Part shown: positions 33,570 through 45,348 of the stretch, piece by piece | How the letters are laid out: each line of letters opens with the position of its first letter | Numbering within the stretch: position 1 is the stretch's first letter | Assembly: GCA_014905825.1 (NCBI GenBank) | Contig: JACGCN010000003.1 | Location: 2,046,001 to 2,110,000, forward strand | DNA length: 64,000 nt | From: Lyophyllum atratum | Lineage: Eukaryota; Basidiomycota; Agaricomycetes; Agaricales; Lyophyllaceae | Direction: 5' to 3' | Program-made: the position numbers and the translations under genes | The notes under the pieces: generated by a model | Told to the model about the DNA's origin: nothing | Seen by the model: only the letters and a program-made list of their open reading frames with translations | Database searches by the model: none

Positions 33570-34625
33570 AGGAGGCAAGATCCTGCTCTTGCTCTTTCCT
33601 CCTCCCGGCTCCGCCATTGTGCATACTACTGAGCCTCACTTTGCTATACCCTTGGCTTTACGCGGCTCTAGTCGAGTCTTCTAGTTGTTGCGCATATATT
33701 GCGACTGGCATATGTACTTTATCCGTCGTTCTTCAACCAACTGGCAGCTACGTCTGGACGTGGTGGTTTCGTTGCACCTCGGATACTTCTCATCATTAAT
33801 GAAAATCGCCCTACGTCTGCATGTCCTCGCACAATTGAGTGACCTAGGCCTTGATCCAAAAATATTTCATTTCACTCAGTTGAACGGCCCGCAAGGCATC
33901 GGCCCAAATCCACCCCGCCCAAAACAACGGATTGAAATTTGGCTCTACCTGCCTCCACGCCTTTGACATGGATGATTCCCACTTCCAACAGCCTTGTAAT
34001 TACAAGGTCTTCCATGCGGCAGCTTTTCACGCACCTATCTGGATCGTGTAAGTACTCCTCGGCACTTAACCTAACAAAACGTATAGTTGCCCGTTGTATT
34101 TGCCGGGGCAATTGCTGTACTCCTACCTTGCCTTCCCGTCAGGTGTCCGATGCCTGACATGCCAAAACTCATTGCCTTTTGTTTTGCTCCCCACGACTAC
34201 GCTGCAAGCAACGTCCTTCAGCATTATAAATTCCACCGATGCGGCCTGCAGGCGCCACGCAACCGCAGCTGAGAAGCGCTCCTGGGATCAAATAATAGTG
34301 CATCTGCAAGGCCTGAGGTCCTCTAGAACCTGTAGCCTCTATGATCCTCTTGCAAGAGGGTGGTAATCTACTGCACCACATGCTCATGAAGTTTGTCGAC
34401 AACGAGCACTGGACGAGACAACAGAACGAAACTTGTCCATGCTGCATCGGAACACGATGCGGCGCGCCACTTTGACCGCGATGTCTCCTCAACAGTGGCG
34501 CATCGAGTCTGAGGCCGTCGCGACGTTCGTCTGAATGCGATAACATACAAGCTCCATGTTTCGGACCGATAGTCGCTAGCGAGTGTCCAATAGCTCGTTG
34601 TGGTCATCCTCTCCGTCAAGGGCAT
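33570..34625. repeat. Relic tandem duplication, second copy
   Basis: Direct, diverged copy of 32460-33480. At its right end, around 34368-34420, minus-strand sequence (PVLVVDKLHEHVVQ) matches the F-box gene tail (PTLTVDEYHEHVLQ), so F-box debris is mixed into this region. Confidence 0.6.
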
Positions 34626-34728
34626 ATCCTAGTCTGAAGAGATTAAGTTGTGGGATTGTGTTCGCTAATCCAACTCTCTCTCTTCAAAGCTTTGAGCCGT
34701 TGAAATTCAACAAGAGTCCAACATCCGT

Positions 34729-34817
34729 GGCCTGATGGTCTAGTAGTATGATTCCTTGTTAGGGCTTCCCCCAGAAACCAATCGAGGAGGTCCTGGGTTC
34801 AATTCCCAGTCAGGCCC
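34729..34817 (+). tRNA. tRNA-Pro (AGG) with a 17-base intron
   Basis: Same tRNA as at 24270-24353. The acceptor stem is GGCCTGA with TCAGGCC, here fully Watson-Crick, with anticodon AGG and discriminator C. The intron CTTCCCCCAGAAACCAA follows TTAGGG and differs in both length and sequence from the other two copies. The mature parts differ by one base (T to C in the acceptor stem). Confidence 0.9.
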
Positions 34818-34859
34818 TTCCAGATACATCTCCTCTTTTTGCCACCGATTTTAACATTG

Positions 34860-35280
34860 ACACGAACGAAACGAACACTTCCTGGAGCCTGCTGCCTGGG
34901 CCTGCCAGGACCTGGGTGGACCATCCCCATATCTCTGCTTCATATTGCTGTGTATTTATTCGTGCCATTCTGTAAATCCTAACCGAAAGCAAGCAGACAC
35001 CCCTCCTACATCGATGAACCTTTCTACTGCAAGACGAAACAACAGCAATACTTGTCTAGCATGAATGGAAGGCCGGCTTCCTCTCTCCACATCGACCAAT
35101 CCACTGTCTCCGGTAGGTCCGCCCTGACCCCGGCAATTTCGCGTTTTAGGAGCTGGGTTTCAAGGTCGAGCCACTGAACTTGAGATGGCTCTAGCGACGT
35201 CGTGACCTGCTGAAGCACATGCTCATGATGTTCGTCGACGATGAGCGCAGGGCGAAAAGTCGGAATTGCCAGCCGTCATA
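34860..35280 (-). pseudogene. Truncated F-box gene fragment (3' end)
   Basis: The reverse strand encodes LQQVTTSLEPSQVQWLDLET and DWSMWREEAGLPFML. These match the C-terminus of the F-box gene at 35660-37174 (LQQVKMSLEPFQAQGLDLET and AWSMWRDEVGLPSML). The matching DNA runs past the stop codon into shared flank (CGAAACGAA, GGACCATCCCC), and that flank recurs at 35395-35520. There is no F-box in this copy. Confidence 0.65.
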
Positions 35281-35659
35281 TATCCGTATCGCAAGTAGGA
35301 TGAGGTTGTCTTCACCATATCGATGGTTGGTTTTGGGACCCTGACTCTCTGGCGGACATCAAGAAGGAGCGAGACTTATCAGTCCTTTGGCAACTGGGAA
35401 GTACGTACTACTCGAGCGAAACGAATACTCCCAAGTACGGTGTACCCTACCTCCATGGACCATCCCCGTATGCTTCATATTACCGTGTTTTTCATTGATG
35501 CTATTCTCGATATCCTATCCAGAAAGCTATCAAGCACCCCGAAGTACTTACCTCCATTCCTGTACCTCTGCTTCTTATTGCTGCGTTTTTCGATTCATGG
35601 TTCTTTTCCATATCCTACATCGATAAACCTTCCTACTGCAAGACGGAACAACAGCAAAA

Positions 35660-37174
35660 CTATGCTAGCATAGATGGAAGGCCGACTTCATCTCTCCACA
35701 TTGACCACGCGACTGTTCCCGGTAATTCCACCCTGCCCAGAGCACTTCCGCGTTTCACGAGGGTTTCGAGGTCGAGCCCCTGAGCTTGAAAGGGCTCGAG
35801 CGACATCTTGACCTGCTGAAGCACATGCTCATGATATTCGTCGACGGTGAGCGTAGGGCGAAAAGTCAAAATTCCTCGTGGCAACGACCTCTCCATGGTA
35901 GACTCATGGTCTCGAAGCCACCTCGAGCGTATGGCCTCGACATATGGAGGAGCCGAGAATGTCGGGAGGTTCGCTTCTGCTCGCTGAAACGTGATGATGG
36001 ACAACTTAAATAGCCGAAGATGAGGAACGATAATGGGTGCATCATCGCCTTTCCCTGGCATGGGGACGATAAGTGCGTTCAGGAGCTCGTCATGGTCACC
36101 TTCGCACTCAAGTATCAGCCCGACCAGGTGTGGGGTGATGCGAAGGAGACGTAGCACATCATTATCGTGAATCTGCTGTTGCTGCAAAATCAGCACTCTG
36201 AGGTGCGCGGCGGTTTGTCGATAGAAGTGGAGAGGCTGCGCCGTTGGCGGGAATCCGAGGTGCACGGACTCACTTACCACGAGCAAGGAGATGAGCGACG
36301 GGCAGGTGAGGCCCGTAAATACGGTGGGGGAGGCTGGTGTAAGGAATGCTACTGCGAGATCCTGGAGGCGGTCTAATGTAACAGGCGGTAGAAGTTCTGC
36401 TGCATCTTCATCATCATCGATTTCGCCCTCCTCAGATGCATCTATGAAAAGTTCGACACAGCATTTTGCAGTAGGGGGCATGCTCGGATGATGTCGTGCC
36501 ATGCTTGCAGGGAGACCTCCTCCTGAATACAGAGGTGCGTCATTTGATCCCATGGAACGTGAAAGCGGGAGAGGTTGTCGAGGCGGAAGCTAGGAAGGCG
36601 AAGTCGGAGCATGTGAAAGTTCGCGGCGGGCCGTAAGATGAGGTGTGGCATTGTTGGCAGGTGAGGGGCTTATTCGTGGATTTCCAAGCTGACACTTTCC
36701 AGAAGATCCATGTTTCCGGAGGGGGGACCAAACCAGGTGTGCAATTGGCCCTCGTTGTCCACCCGCATGACGAGCTCGCGAAGATTGGAGGGCAGAGGGA
36801 AGACGACTCGCTCGTCAAACTCTTCCGGAGGAAAGTCACCGGAAGTGAAATCCCAGTCTACCTGGAAGTAGAATGGGAGGTGCCTGCTTGAGTGTTTAAA
36901 CCAGTGTGTCGTAGCTTCAAAAAACCTCCTCATGTTTGTGCCTAGCGGTTCTCTGGGATATGAGGGGTCCGGGGAGGACAAGACGATCCCAGAGCCTGGG
37001 CATCTCGAGTGCTGCAATCCTCCATGCATGGCATACATGGCAGAGGAGGAGCGGTGCATCCAACGCGTTCGGGCGGGAATGATATAGGCCCCGGGGAAGG
37101 CAGAGGATAAACGTTTCCCGGAGTATGTCGAAGGGTAACTTGTTGACATGACATGGATTAGAGTGGCCTTCCAT
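35660..37174 (-). pseudogene. F-box protein gene with frameshift and stop
   Basis: The start at 37174 gives an F-box: VNKLPFDILRETFILCLP, then LLLCHVCHAWRIAALEMPRL and WDRLVLPG. This is the form common in mushroom genomes, usually followed by irregular leucine-rich repeats. The frame breaks at an A6 run (T6 in the coding strand, 36919-36924). With one base fewer it continues as EATTHWFKHSSRHLPFYFQV. A TAA at 36670-36672 interrupts the same frame between LLESVSLEIHE and PHLILRPAANFHML. A second frame change lies near 36450-36480, before ELFIDASEEGEIDDDEDAAE. The long last part (35660-36480) is intact and ends DEVGLPSMLA. The family recruits substrates to SCF ubiquitin ligases, and this copy is probably inactive. 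A sequencing error at the homopolymer would explain only one lesion. Confidence 0.75.
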
Positions 37175-37387
37175 CTCGTCAGTACTGGATATTTCAAGAA
37201 AGAATCACAGGGTGTCCAACTCAGGTTGACGGTGTCCTAGAAGGGAGACAGACCCCTTTAGGCATAAATGCGCAATCCGACAAGCGTCATAGATATAGAA
37301 TTTAGGTGTGAACGGTCCTCATGGGCGCAACTGCAGGACTCAGATTGGGGTACAACGTATTTGTTTGGATGGCTGAGCTTAACACGT

Positions 37388-37471
37388 GGCCTGATGGTCT
37401 AGTAGTATGATTCCTTGTTAGGGTTTCGACTCATATCGAGGAGGTCCTGGGTTCAATTCCCAGTTAGGCCC
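37388..37471 (+). tRNA. tRNA-Pro (AGG) with a 12-base intron
   Basis: The exons are identical to the copy at 24270-24353 (reverse strand). The intron TTTCGACTCATA differs completely apart from length. Acceptor, D, anticodon and T stems all pair. Confidence 0.9.
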
Positions 37472-37657
37472 ACGACGTTTCTTTTTCAGCTCTTTCGGTA
37501 TAGTCAGATACTATCATATTATTCACGGTAATACTATAATTATATCTCGCCTCGAGGTTCAAGATGATTGAAGATTTTCCAAGAAATGGCGTGTACCAGC
37601 AAAGAAAAGGTCCAGCAGAGCAAAGCCAATGCAAAAGAGCCAAAATACTAAGGTTCC

Positions 37658-40600
37658 CTAGTCGAGGGCAACATCCATCCCCTCAAGATCGCCCTGCTCA
37701 TCTTCCTCAGCATCATCCCCCTCCTCCGCCACCGTATCCCGGAAGCTCTGCTCCAACGCAGGAAGGTAGTAGTTCACCTTCCACATATTTCCAATCGCCA
37801 GATTCGCTTGGTCGAATGCGAGCGCCACAATGGGCTCCCTAGCCCTACCGCCCTCCCCGATGGGGATCTCGCTGGGCTTTGCGATGACCGAGGGTGGCAT
37901 CTTCGGGTAGCGGGCGGAAAAGTGCGTGAGGAGTATATGCTCGGCGTCCATCCTGAGGAGAGAATCAAAATTAACATGTCGCATCGTGTGGTTGGCGTTG
38001 TGCTTACCGTTTGCCGATATTGATGGCTTGCCCGAACGTGCTGTGCGCCTTTTGCGCTGCCATCTCGGTCTGGTCGTCGGCCATCGTCGCTTCGTGGATC
38101 AGGAGTGTTGCCTCCTTGCCCGCCCATACCAAGGAATTTGTTGGTTGTGTGTCCCCAGAGAACCTTGAAAAAAGCCTTTAGATTTACGAGGAAACGAGTT
38201 GACATGGAACGCACACAACACTCCAGCCGTCAGTGTGCTTGATGACGGCACCGTAGCACCTTGTCCTATGCAAGACATCAACGGTACTGAACCTCTCAAG
38301 GCTGAGGTCTCGGCGCATGTTGCTCGCATTCTGCTGTGATCTACAATTTGGTTCACAATGATCAAAAGACGCTGTTGAAGGGTATGCATGTCACTTACGT
38401 CTCGAAGTCGGTCCATGGTTCAGACCCTCCGACTTGCCACATTCCATGTGTCTGATACGCGCCCGTGTTCCTCCAATGAAGGGATTCGGCCATGACCGGA
38501 ACGACACCCTTGCCTGATGGGTCGTCCAGCCCAAGGTTCTGTAGATCCGAGAGCTCGCGAATGTAGAGGTGCACTGCACGGATGGTGACAAGGTAGAGTG
38601 GCGAGGATGGCGGCGGATCAAGCTACAAAGAGACAAGAACAGTTTCAGCTATAATAACTCGGGAACATAGTGAAGTCGCGTACCAGTCGTCGTTTCGCGA
38701 GAATCTGCGCGAGGCCCATGTGGTGGTCCCCATGAACATGGCTGATGTAAATACACTTCAGCTCCCTCAACATGTTCCACACATTGTCGGGCGTCTCATC
38801 GTCTAGGCCAAACTGGCGCGCGAGCTGCCCCCAGGTGCCTTCTCCTGCATCCAGCAGGATGTTGCCCCAATTGGGGATCTGTAAGAGAGTGGAGGAGACT
38901 GGGACCATGTTCAGATGGGAGTCCAATCATCAATGAGATAGCACCGACGAACCGTTGCGATACTTTGATGGGACCGCACTGCCAGTACCTAGAGGGATAA
39001 CCTTAACATCGGCACCCTGAGGGACGTGCAACTTCCCGCTTGCAATGTGCTCCTCGACGTTCTTCTTTGCATCTGCGAATTTCTCGGCAGTCTTGGATGG
39101 TAGGGTAGGGGCCTTGCCGCACGAAATCGCGGTGTGGAACGAGTCGTGGGTATTTTCAAGAACTGGTGGTGCAGGGGTGCGCATATTCAGCAGTTGGCTC
39201 GACGTCAAAAGGCGTGCCGTTGCCGGAAGATTAGGGATAGCTGAAAGGGAGGACGGGTTGGAATCTGACACGCATCACGAAAGACAAGTCTCAACATACA
39301 CTCAAGACTTTTCTTCGCGAATAGAGAGAATTTAGGAAGCGGGAAGATTTCAGGATCAAGTTGGTTCATGCGGAGTTGGTTAAATGCTGCGCTTGTAAAT
39401 GTGACTGGGTCGGGCAAGTGCTCACGAGAAGCGATTAGATGCTGGCGACGAAGATTATGAGACAACGACGAAGAAAGCGTTGATTCTCTCACATGTACAT
39501 GGGGCGCGAAGCCATTCATAAAAGCAATATATCTCTCATCTTCTAACACACCTTGACCACAAAGGTGAAAAACAGACCGGACTGAATACTCGTCGATGTC
39601 CTCTGGACGTTGAGAACGGAATTTAGCGTAAAATGGAGAGTCTTCAAATGAGGAAAGCAAAGCCGGAATATGCATCGTAGTCGGGATGTCGAGAATCAAG
39701 ATCGCCTGATGCATAGAGACACATAAATGCGAGCGCATTTTGAGAAAGAATATAACTCACCCCTGGTGCTTCACTTTCGCCAATGCAGTCCTCGGGGCGC
39801 ACCGTCCTCTCTACCATCTCACCATCAACCTTGACTTTAAATGTGACCGTCATTCCCTTCGTTAGCTGCCCTCGCAGAGGGCCAGATGGAACGCCCAGAG
39901 CAGTCGCCGCTCGGACGTCAAATTTCCCCCGAATACGCGGACCAACGACAATGTAAGCCATTGTTGGCGTGGCCGGCGCTTCCAGGGGTAACGCTGGGGT
40001 ATGTGGAGTGAGTTTTGGGAGCTGGTTGTGGTATCCGACGGGGAGACGCGCTCGTCTATAGGGATCAATCTGAGTAACCCTGTCAGCGTGATTTCTCATT
40101 CCACGTTTTAAGCCTACACACATTTGCAACAACTTCAGGTGCCGCTCCTACTGACGACACCACTTCTGAAGGTGTCTTATCGCTAGCTTGTGGTGACACT
40201 TGAGGCTCTGGTATTGTGACATCTTCGACGATAGGTGCGTCTGACGGAGTTATAGGTTCGGCCACTGACCAGGAAGGTATAACCAGGTGACGCACCAGTA
40301 GCTTTTTGTTTTGACTTCGAATTTTTATCTTTACGCGCCTTTCCCTTCGGGGCGTCGCGGTCACGAAGTACCCTCTCAGGCTTGGCTTTTGTACCAGGGA
40401 ACATGGTTTTGATCATTAACCGCCTCCACTCCTGCGCAGCCTCTCCTTCCAGAGAATGTGGCGAGAATTCGGGAACCTGCCTTACCTTTTCTAGAGAAGG
40501 CGAAGATGATGCAGCGTCCGTGGACATCAAGACTGGTCGTTTTGCAGGAAGATCAGGAGATGGATCTCGTTTCCGTTTCTGACTGGCTCCAATACTTTGG

Positions 40601-41187
40601 ATGGAAGAATCCTCGGGCATTGAGATGGGAGAGGAATCACTGGGCTCCGAGGCAGGCAGTATAGGAATACCATACACAGTGATATTGTCATCGCTGTATA
40701 AAGGATCGGGGGATGAAGACGACGATGGGGTCCAAGAAGACTCGATGGGATTGATGGTCAGAGTATCTCTATTTTCAAATTCCAATTTGCTTCTAGCTCA
40801 TGAAAGAGAGGAAATACCTGTAGGTATATAGTCGCATCGCAGACATAAAGTGCAGTAAACCAGGTGGACCGACGATATTTAGGCGAGGAATTGTCGCATC
40901 CGCAAAAGACATCAACAGTCCTTGAGGAGAGAATTAACAACGCGATTAGACGCGTTCCGTTCCTTATGAAAACGGCAAAACATACCAGGAAGCCCACTAG
41001 ACCTCTTCGTCCCGATATCCGTAAAGAACAACCCCTTGGTTCTTTTCCAATTGCCTCTGCTCTGTAGAAACGCTCGGTTCGTGTTTTCGCCAGCATTGAA
41101 GATATATTTCGCGGAGTCGAAAGTGACGATGATGGTGGGCTCGGTGTCAGAAGAAAGGGTGGTGAGGACGGAGGCAGACCAGTTCAT
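37658..41187 (-). CDS. tRNase Z, long form (tRNA 3' endonuclease)
   Basis: Starts with MNWSASVLTTLSSDTEP at 41187. The N-terminal half is the inactive metallo-beta-lactamase unit (YIFNAGENTNRAFLQSRGN, GLFFTDIGTKRSSGLPGM), interrupted by a long disordered charged insert (about 40180-40780, with KRKRDPSPDLPAKRP). The exosite-bearing middle follows. The C-terminal half is catalytic: VKVIPLGTGSAVPSKYRN, ILLDAGEGTWGQL, the zinc motif ISHVHGDHHMG, VVFSGDTQPTNSL, LLIHEATMADD, HSTFGQA and ILLTHFSARYP. Several short introns join these in frame. The enzyme cuts the 3' trailer from precursor tRNAs in nucleus and mitochondria. It sits head to head with the Ytp1-like gene, 349 bases apart. Confidence 0.92.
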
Positions 41188-41536
41188 AGCTTTCCCTTTT
41201 TCGCCCGTGTCACCCAGAGTTGAGTAAAGTCTGCGAGAGAGGGCAGCTCTACAGAATCTATGCGACCTCGCAAATGCTGCAAGTACCCCCAGCTTGTTGA
41301 TAAATTAAGCAAGTGTTCAAAGTTATCGTTCCAAACTAGGCTGCTGCAAAGAAGCATGGCGAGCTTGCTTGGACTTGTTTTTTGCGGTTGCCTTCGGGGA
41401 CGGACACATGCGGATCGCAGGCGTGATCGGGCATGACATGTGCGCAGACTTCAAGTTAGACTTTCCTTTGGACTACCTGGATCCGATTGTGCTTCGCCTC
41501 GTCGGCGTGCCCTGTACCTAGGGAACTGCAAACCCA
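41188..41536. promoter_or_regulatory. Divergent promoter region, tRNase Z and Ytp1-like gene
   Basis: 349 bases separate the two start codons, which face away from each other, so both promoters must lie here or overlap it. No consensus element stands out. Confidence 0.5.
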
Positions 41537-43608
41537 ATGTCGTATTTCTGCCGAAATATCTGCCTAATCTCCCTGCTCTCTGTCTGGTTTCTCCGATCTG
41601 CTTCCGCTCATGGACACCATGACGAGCTCACAGAAGAACAGGCCAAGGCTCCGGTGGATTCTATCCTCTGGATCCATATAATCTTACAGGCATCTATCTG
41701 GGGGATTCTTTTTCCGATTGGTATGGTGCTCGGGATCACTCGGAGTCGATGGCATGTCCCCCTCCAGGTATGTACCAAAACTTGCACAGAATTAGACGAG
41801 GTCAATAATACCGTTACGCAGAGTACTGGCTTCCTATTAACAATAGCAGGATACATCTTAGGCCACTCACACAAAGGCCGAATGTTCCTGCCTTCTGTGC
41901 ACGGCTCGTTCGCCTCGATACTGTTCGTTCCCATCGCAGCACAGCTTTTATTGGGAATCTATCTCAAGCTACATATCCATGAAAAGAGTATCAGGCCATG
42001 GGCGGTGATAGCGCATGGGATCGTAGGCAAAGCATACCCAGTCCTAGGCTGGACACAGATGCTTTTCGGTGCTTTAACTTATCGCGGCTACTGTCGTGGA
42101 GGCGCGCTTGGTATGTCTGTGTAGCAAACATCTCCTGTCTATGAGGTCTAATTCACCCTAAAGGACAATGCCTCGCTCACTACATCATGGGCAGTGGATT
42201 TATTGCTTATGCTACGATAATGGCTATCATACTACTCGTCGGTGAGGCATGGGTAAGGCGGAGTGGCCGCAGTCCTGAATGGTGGGATTCATGGTGAGTT
42301 CCCGCGAGCTTCATCCAGGCTGTGTAAGGTTCTCATAGCACCCATCAAGGGTTATCATGCTTTGGGTAAGTCTTGACCACCTTATTAGTCGCACTGTACT
42401 TATCATATGTAAAAGGGCATCGGTGAGCGCATAACCTTTACATACGGGTATGGTACTGACTATCCATAGTTAATACATTTACGGAGCACCGTGGGTCGAG
42501 TTGGTCCGTTAAAGACATGCAACACACGTGGGTTTGCTCCTCTCGCCTGTCGACACAGAACATCTACTTACCTGTGGTTGATCTCCCAAGTATCCTTGGA
42601 GTTCTTTGTGAGAAGTTATCACTTTGCTGTTAAGCACTTTCTGACACCCGATGTGATAGGGTGGGCAGGAGGACTTCTCGGAATCTTCCTTGCGCGTAAC
42701 AATCAAAGGAACGTTGTTCCTGGAGTAATGTAAGAATTTAACTCCTCGAAAGCCTTCGCCGACCTCTAAATACAGTGTCATAGAATAATTCTAACTGGAT
42801 GGGCGATGTCGGAACACGCTCAAGCACTAATGATTTCCACGAAGGTCAGACAACTTCTCGCCAAGCCAGCCTTCAATACTCATCCTCTTTCTCCCAGGTG
42901 CATTCTACCTTCGGACATACCCTGATGCTAGCAGGTTTCACGCGTATTATTGAAATTTGTTTCTTCGCACCAAAATTCACACATGAAGGCTCGCAAGATG
43001 ATAACACCAGCGACCATACCCTCGCGGAGCGTAGCCCTCGATTCCAGACATCCCCGGAAGTTCCGTCGGACTCAGGAAAAGCAGCTGCCTCGCGAGCATT
43101 CCGTCATTTGCCCCCATTTGTAAGTTATCCTTTGGCAACTTAAGCACACGTGTAGCTAATCTTCCATGGTAGCTCCTCGTTGCTGCCGGGTAAGAATGTG
43201 CGGCTTGAAGACATGTTTGTAAGCTCACCACTCGTTTAGGCTCCTTTTCATATCAGCAACGGACGAGGAACTCAAGTTCGTCCACGAGAATGATATGGAC
43301 CATGTAACATACATTCTCATCATGTTCAGGTGCGCCGTTTTCTTTGCCTCTACATTCTTACGTGTACTGACATTCGTGTACGAAACAGTATCGCATTCTT
43401 CATGTACTCCTTCATTGTCTTCCTTATCCACCTGTACTCTACAACCGGTCGCAATGCTGCTAGCAACAGTACTACAGACGACGCGAACATCGAGATGTCA
43501 CCACGCGGAATTCGAGCGAAGTGGTACGCGCGTGTCCCGAATCCTGAACGCGAGTCGGAGGTGAATCGTGGGCTGCATGTAATTGGCGAGGACGAGGAAG
43601 AGGATTGA
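41537..43608 (+). CDS. Ytp1-like multi-spanning membrane protein (DUF2427)
   Basis: Begins with a signal peptide ([15 protein letters not shown]), then the His-rich [11 protein letters not shown] of the DUF2427 family. The core has hydrophobic helices with the repeated HG pattern of cytochrome b561-like bundles ([70 protein letters not shown]). The second half, Ytp1 proper, includes [50 protein letters not shown] and [17 protein letters not shown]. The acidic C-terminus ends VIGEDEEED. About ten exons join in frame. The molecular function of the family is not known. The helices suggest a haem- or metal-binding role, which I infer only from the pattern. Confidence 0.85.
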
Positions 43609-43876
43609 TGTATTGGTTTTGGTGTAATTGTACATCATGTAGAAGGATTTCAACTTGTTGTTCCATACACTGTAATCATGCAGGACTCTGAGGAGGGGCC
43701 CATCCCAAGACTGGATGCGGATCAAAAATAGAGCCGCCCACTTGCAGAAGGCTGAGAGAATTCTGAAGTCAGCGATGCATCGATGACGAATGGCGTCGGC
43801 GGCGGCTCGTGTCTTGCTCACCGATCAAGAACCCTGTCTTGACCCTGTCACGCCCACAACCTTCATCTCAACCATA

Positions 43877-44956
43877 ATGGCAGGCAAAACCGCCCTCCTC
43901 CTCGGCGCAACTGGCCAAACCGGACAAAAGCTCCTCTCTGAGCTACTCCAATCCCCTGATTTCACAAAGGTCGGCGAGTATGGACGACGCCTCACGGATA
44001 CTGGCGGTATCACCGCAGGCAAAGACAAGCTCGTGCAAAAGAAGATCGACTTTGAGAAGTTGGGAGATGCGGGGCTGAAGGACGACAAGTGGGACGTTGT
44101 GTTCATCGCGTGAGTGGAGCAACTGGTGTTTCCGAGTTTATAGATGTAACAGGGGACGTTATGTACAGGCTGGGGACGACGAGGAAGATAGCTGGAAGCG
44201 CTGAGCAGTTCGAGAAGATTGACAGAGAGTCAGTGCGCCCCCCCTTCTTTCCTTGACCGCTACCAAGCATGGAGGTTCGGCCGCCCATAGATACGTCATT
44301 AACGCTGCACGCGAGGCCAAAGCCGATACCCCAGGCCAGCGTCTCGTCTATGTCTCCGTGCGTTGCCCCATCGAATGCTTCGTTCCCCTCTCATCTCACT
44401 ATTGACCGCATCAGTCCGTTGGTGCAAACGCGTCCTCCAGGTTCCTATACCCCAAGTGAACTTCATCTCGTCTGCACACCTGAAGAGCTTCACCTCACAC
44501 ATATTTTCAGGAGCAAAGGTCTCACGGAGAACGGTCTCGCTGCCCTCGGATACAGCGATACTATCATCTTCCGTCCTGGATTCCTCGCGGGAACTCAGCG
44601 GACTCATCAAGACCTCATGGTGTCGGTCATGACGTGAGACTAGCATTCTTTCCACCCCGCCCGCAGATTTATCTCATGGTTTCAATTTATTAGTCCGCTC
44701 TTCGGTCTAGCATCCCACTTCTCTGATAATGCTCAAATACAGGTGCGCTCTTCCGTCTTTTGCAAGTCGGCCATTTCTGATATCTATATGCCGGGGTTGA
44801 TAGATCTCGACGCTGGCGAAGAGCATCGTTGCGGCAGGCAAGTTTGGTTCCTCCGCGTTGCCGGCATCCGCATTAGCCAAGAAACAGGGCCCAGACGACG
44901 CGCCATTCACGCTCATCGACAATGCTGGGGCGCTTGGTCTCGCCGCAGAAGCTTAG
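43877..44956 (+). CDS. NAD(P)-binding oxidoreductase, FMP52/HTATIP2-like
   Basis: The start MAGKTALLLGATGQTGQKLL carries the Rossmann GxxGxxG nucleotide-binding motif (GATGQTG). Later exons read DVVFIA, LGTTRKIAGSAEQFEKID, YVINAAREAKADTPGQRLVY (the active-site Tyr region), GLTENGLAALGYSDTIIFRP and GFLAG. The last exon runs ISTLAKSIVAAGKFG to IDNAGALGLAAEA and stops at 44954-44956. Length (about 250 residues) and motif order match the FMP52 family, which is mitochondrial outer-membrane associated in yeast. Substrate unknown. Confidence 0.85.
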
Positions 44957-45348
44957 TTTTGATACTGTAATACCTTGGACACCTATACTTTCACCGAGTA
45001 TGCATGTGCACTGTATGATATAATTCTAACTATAACTGAGGGGTCTATTTACATTTCCAGTACGAACAGCGTACACTATGGAAGAGTCCTGGTGGTGGCG
45101 GTATAGCGGAAAGTTCTAACGTACCGGATATAAATATGCAAATAAAGATACAATAGTCATTAATTGGAGCTGGTGAGATTGCGCCAGGCATTGACGAGGT
45201 AGCGACGTGGGTTATGGGTTGAGTCGATGGAATATCCATGCAATGGGTAATGATGATGATGTGTTTGAACTAAATGAGGTGAGGAAACGTCGATAGCATG
45301 AAAACGTGACGAGCAATTGGAGACTGAAAACATGAGGAGCGGGGAAGC
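44957..45348. other. Convergent 3' intergenic region
   Basis: Tail-to-tail spacer of 392 bases between the FMP52-like gene and the coiled-coil gene. No feature is recognised. Confidence 0.4.
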
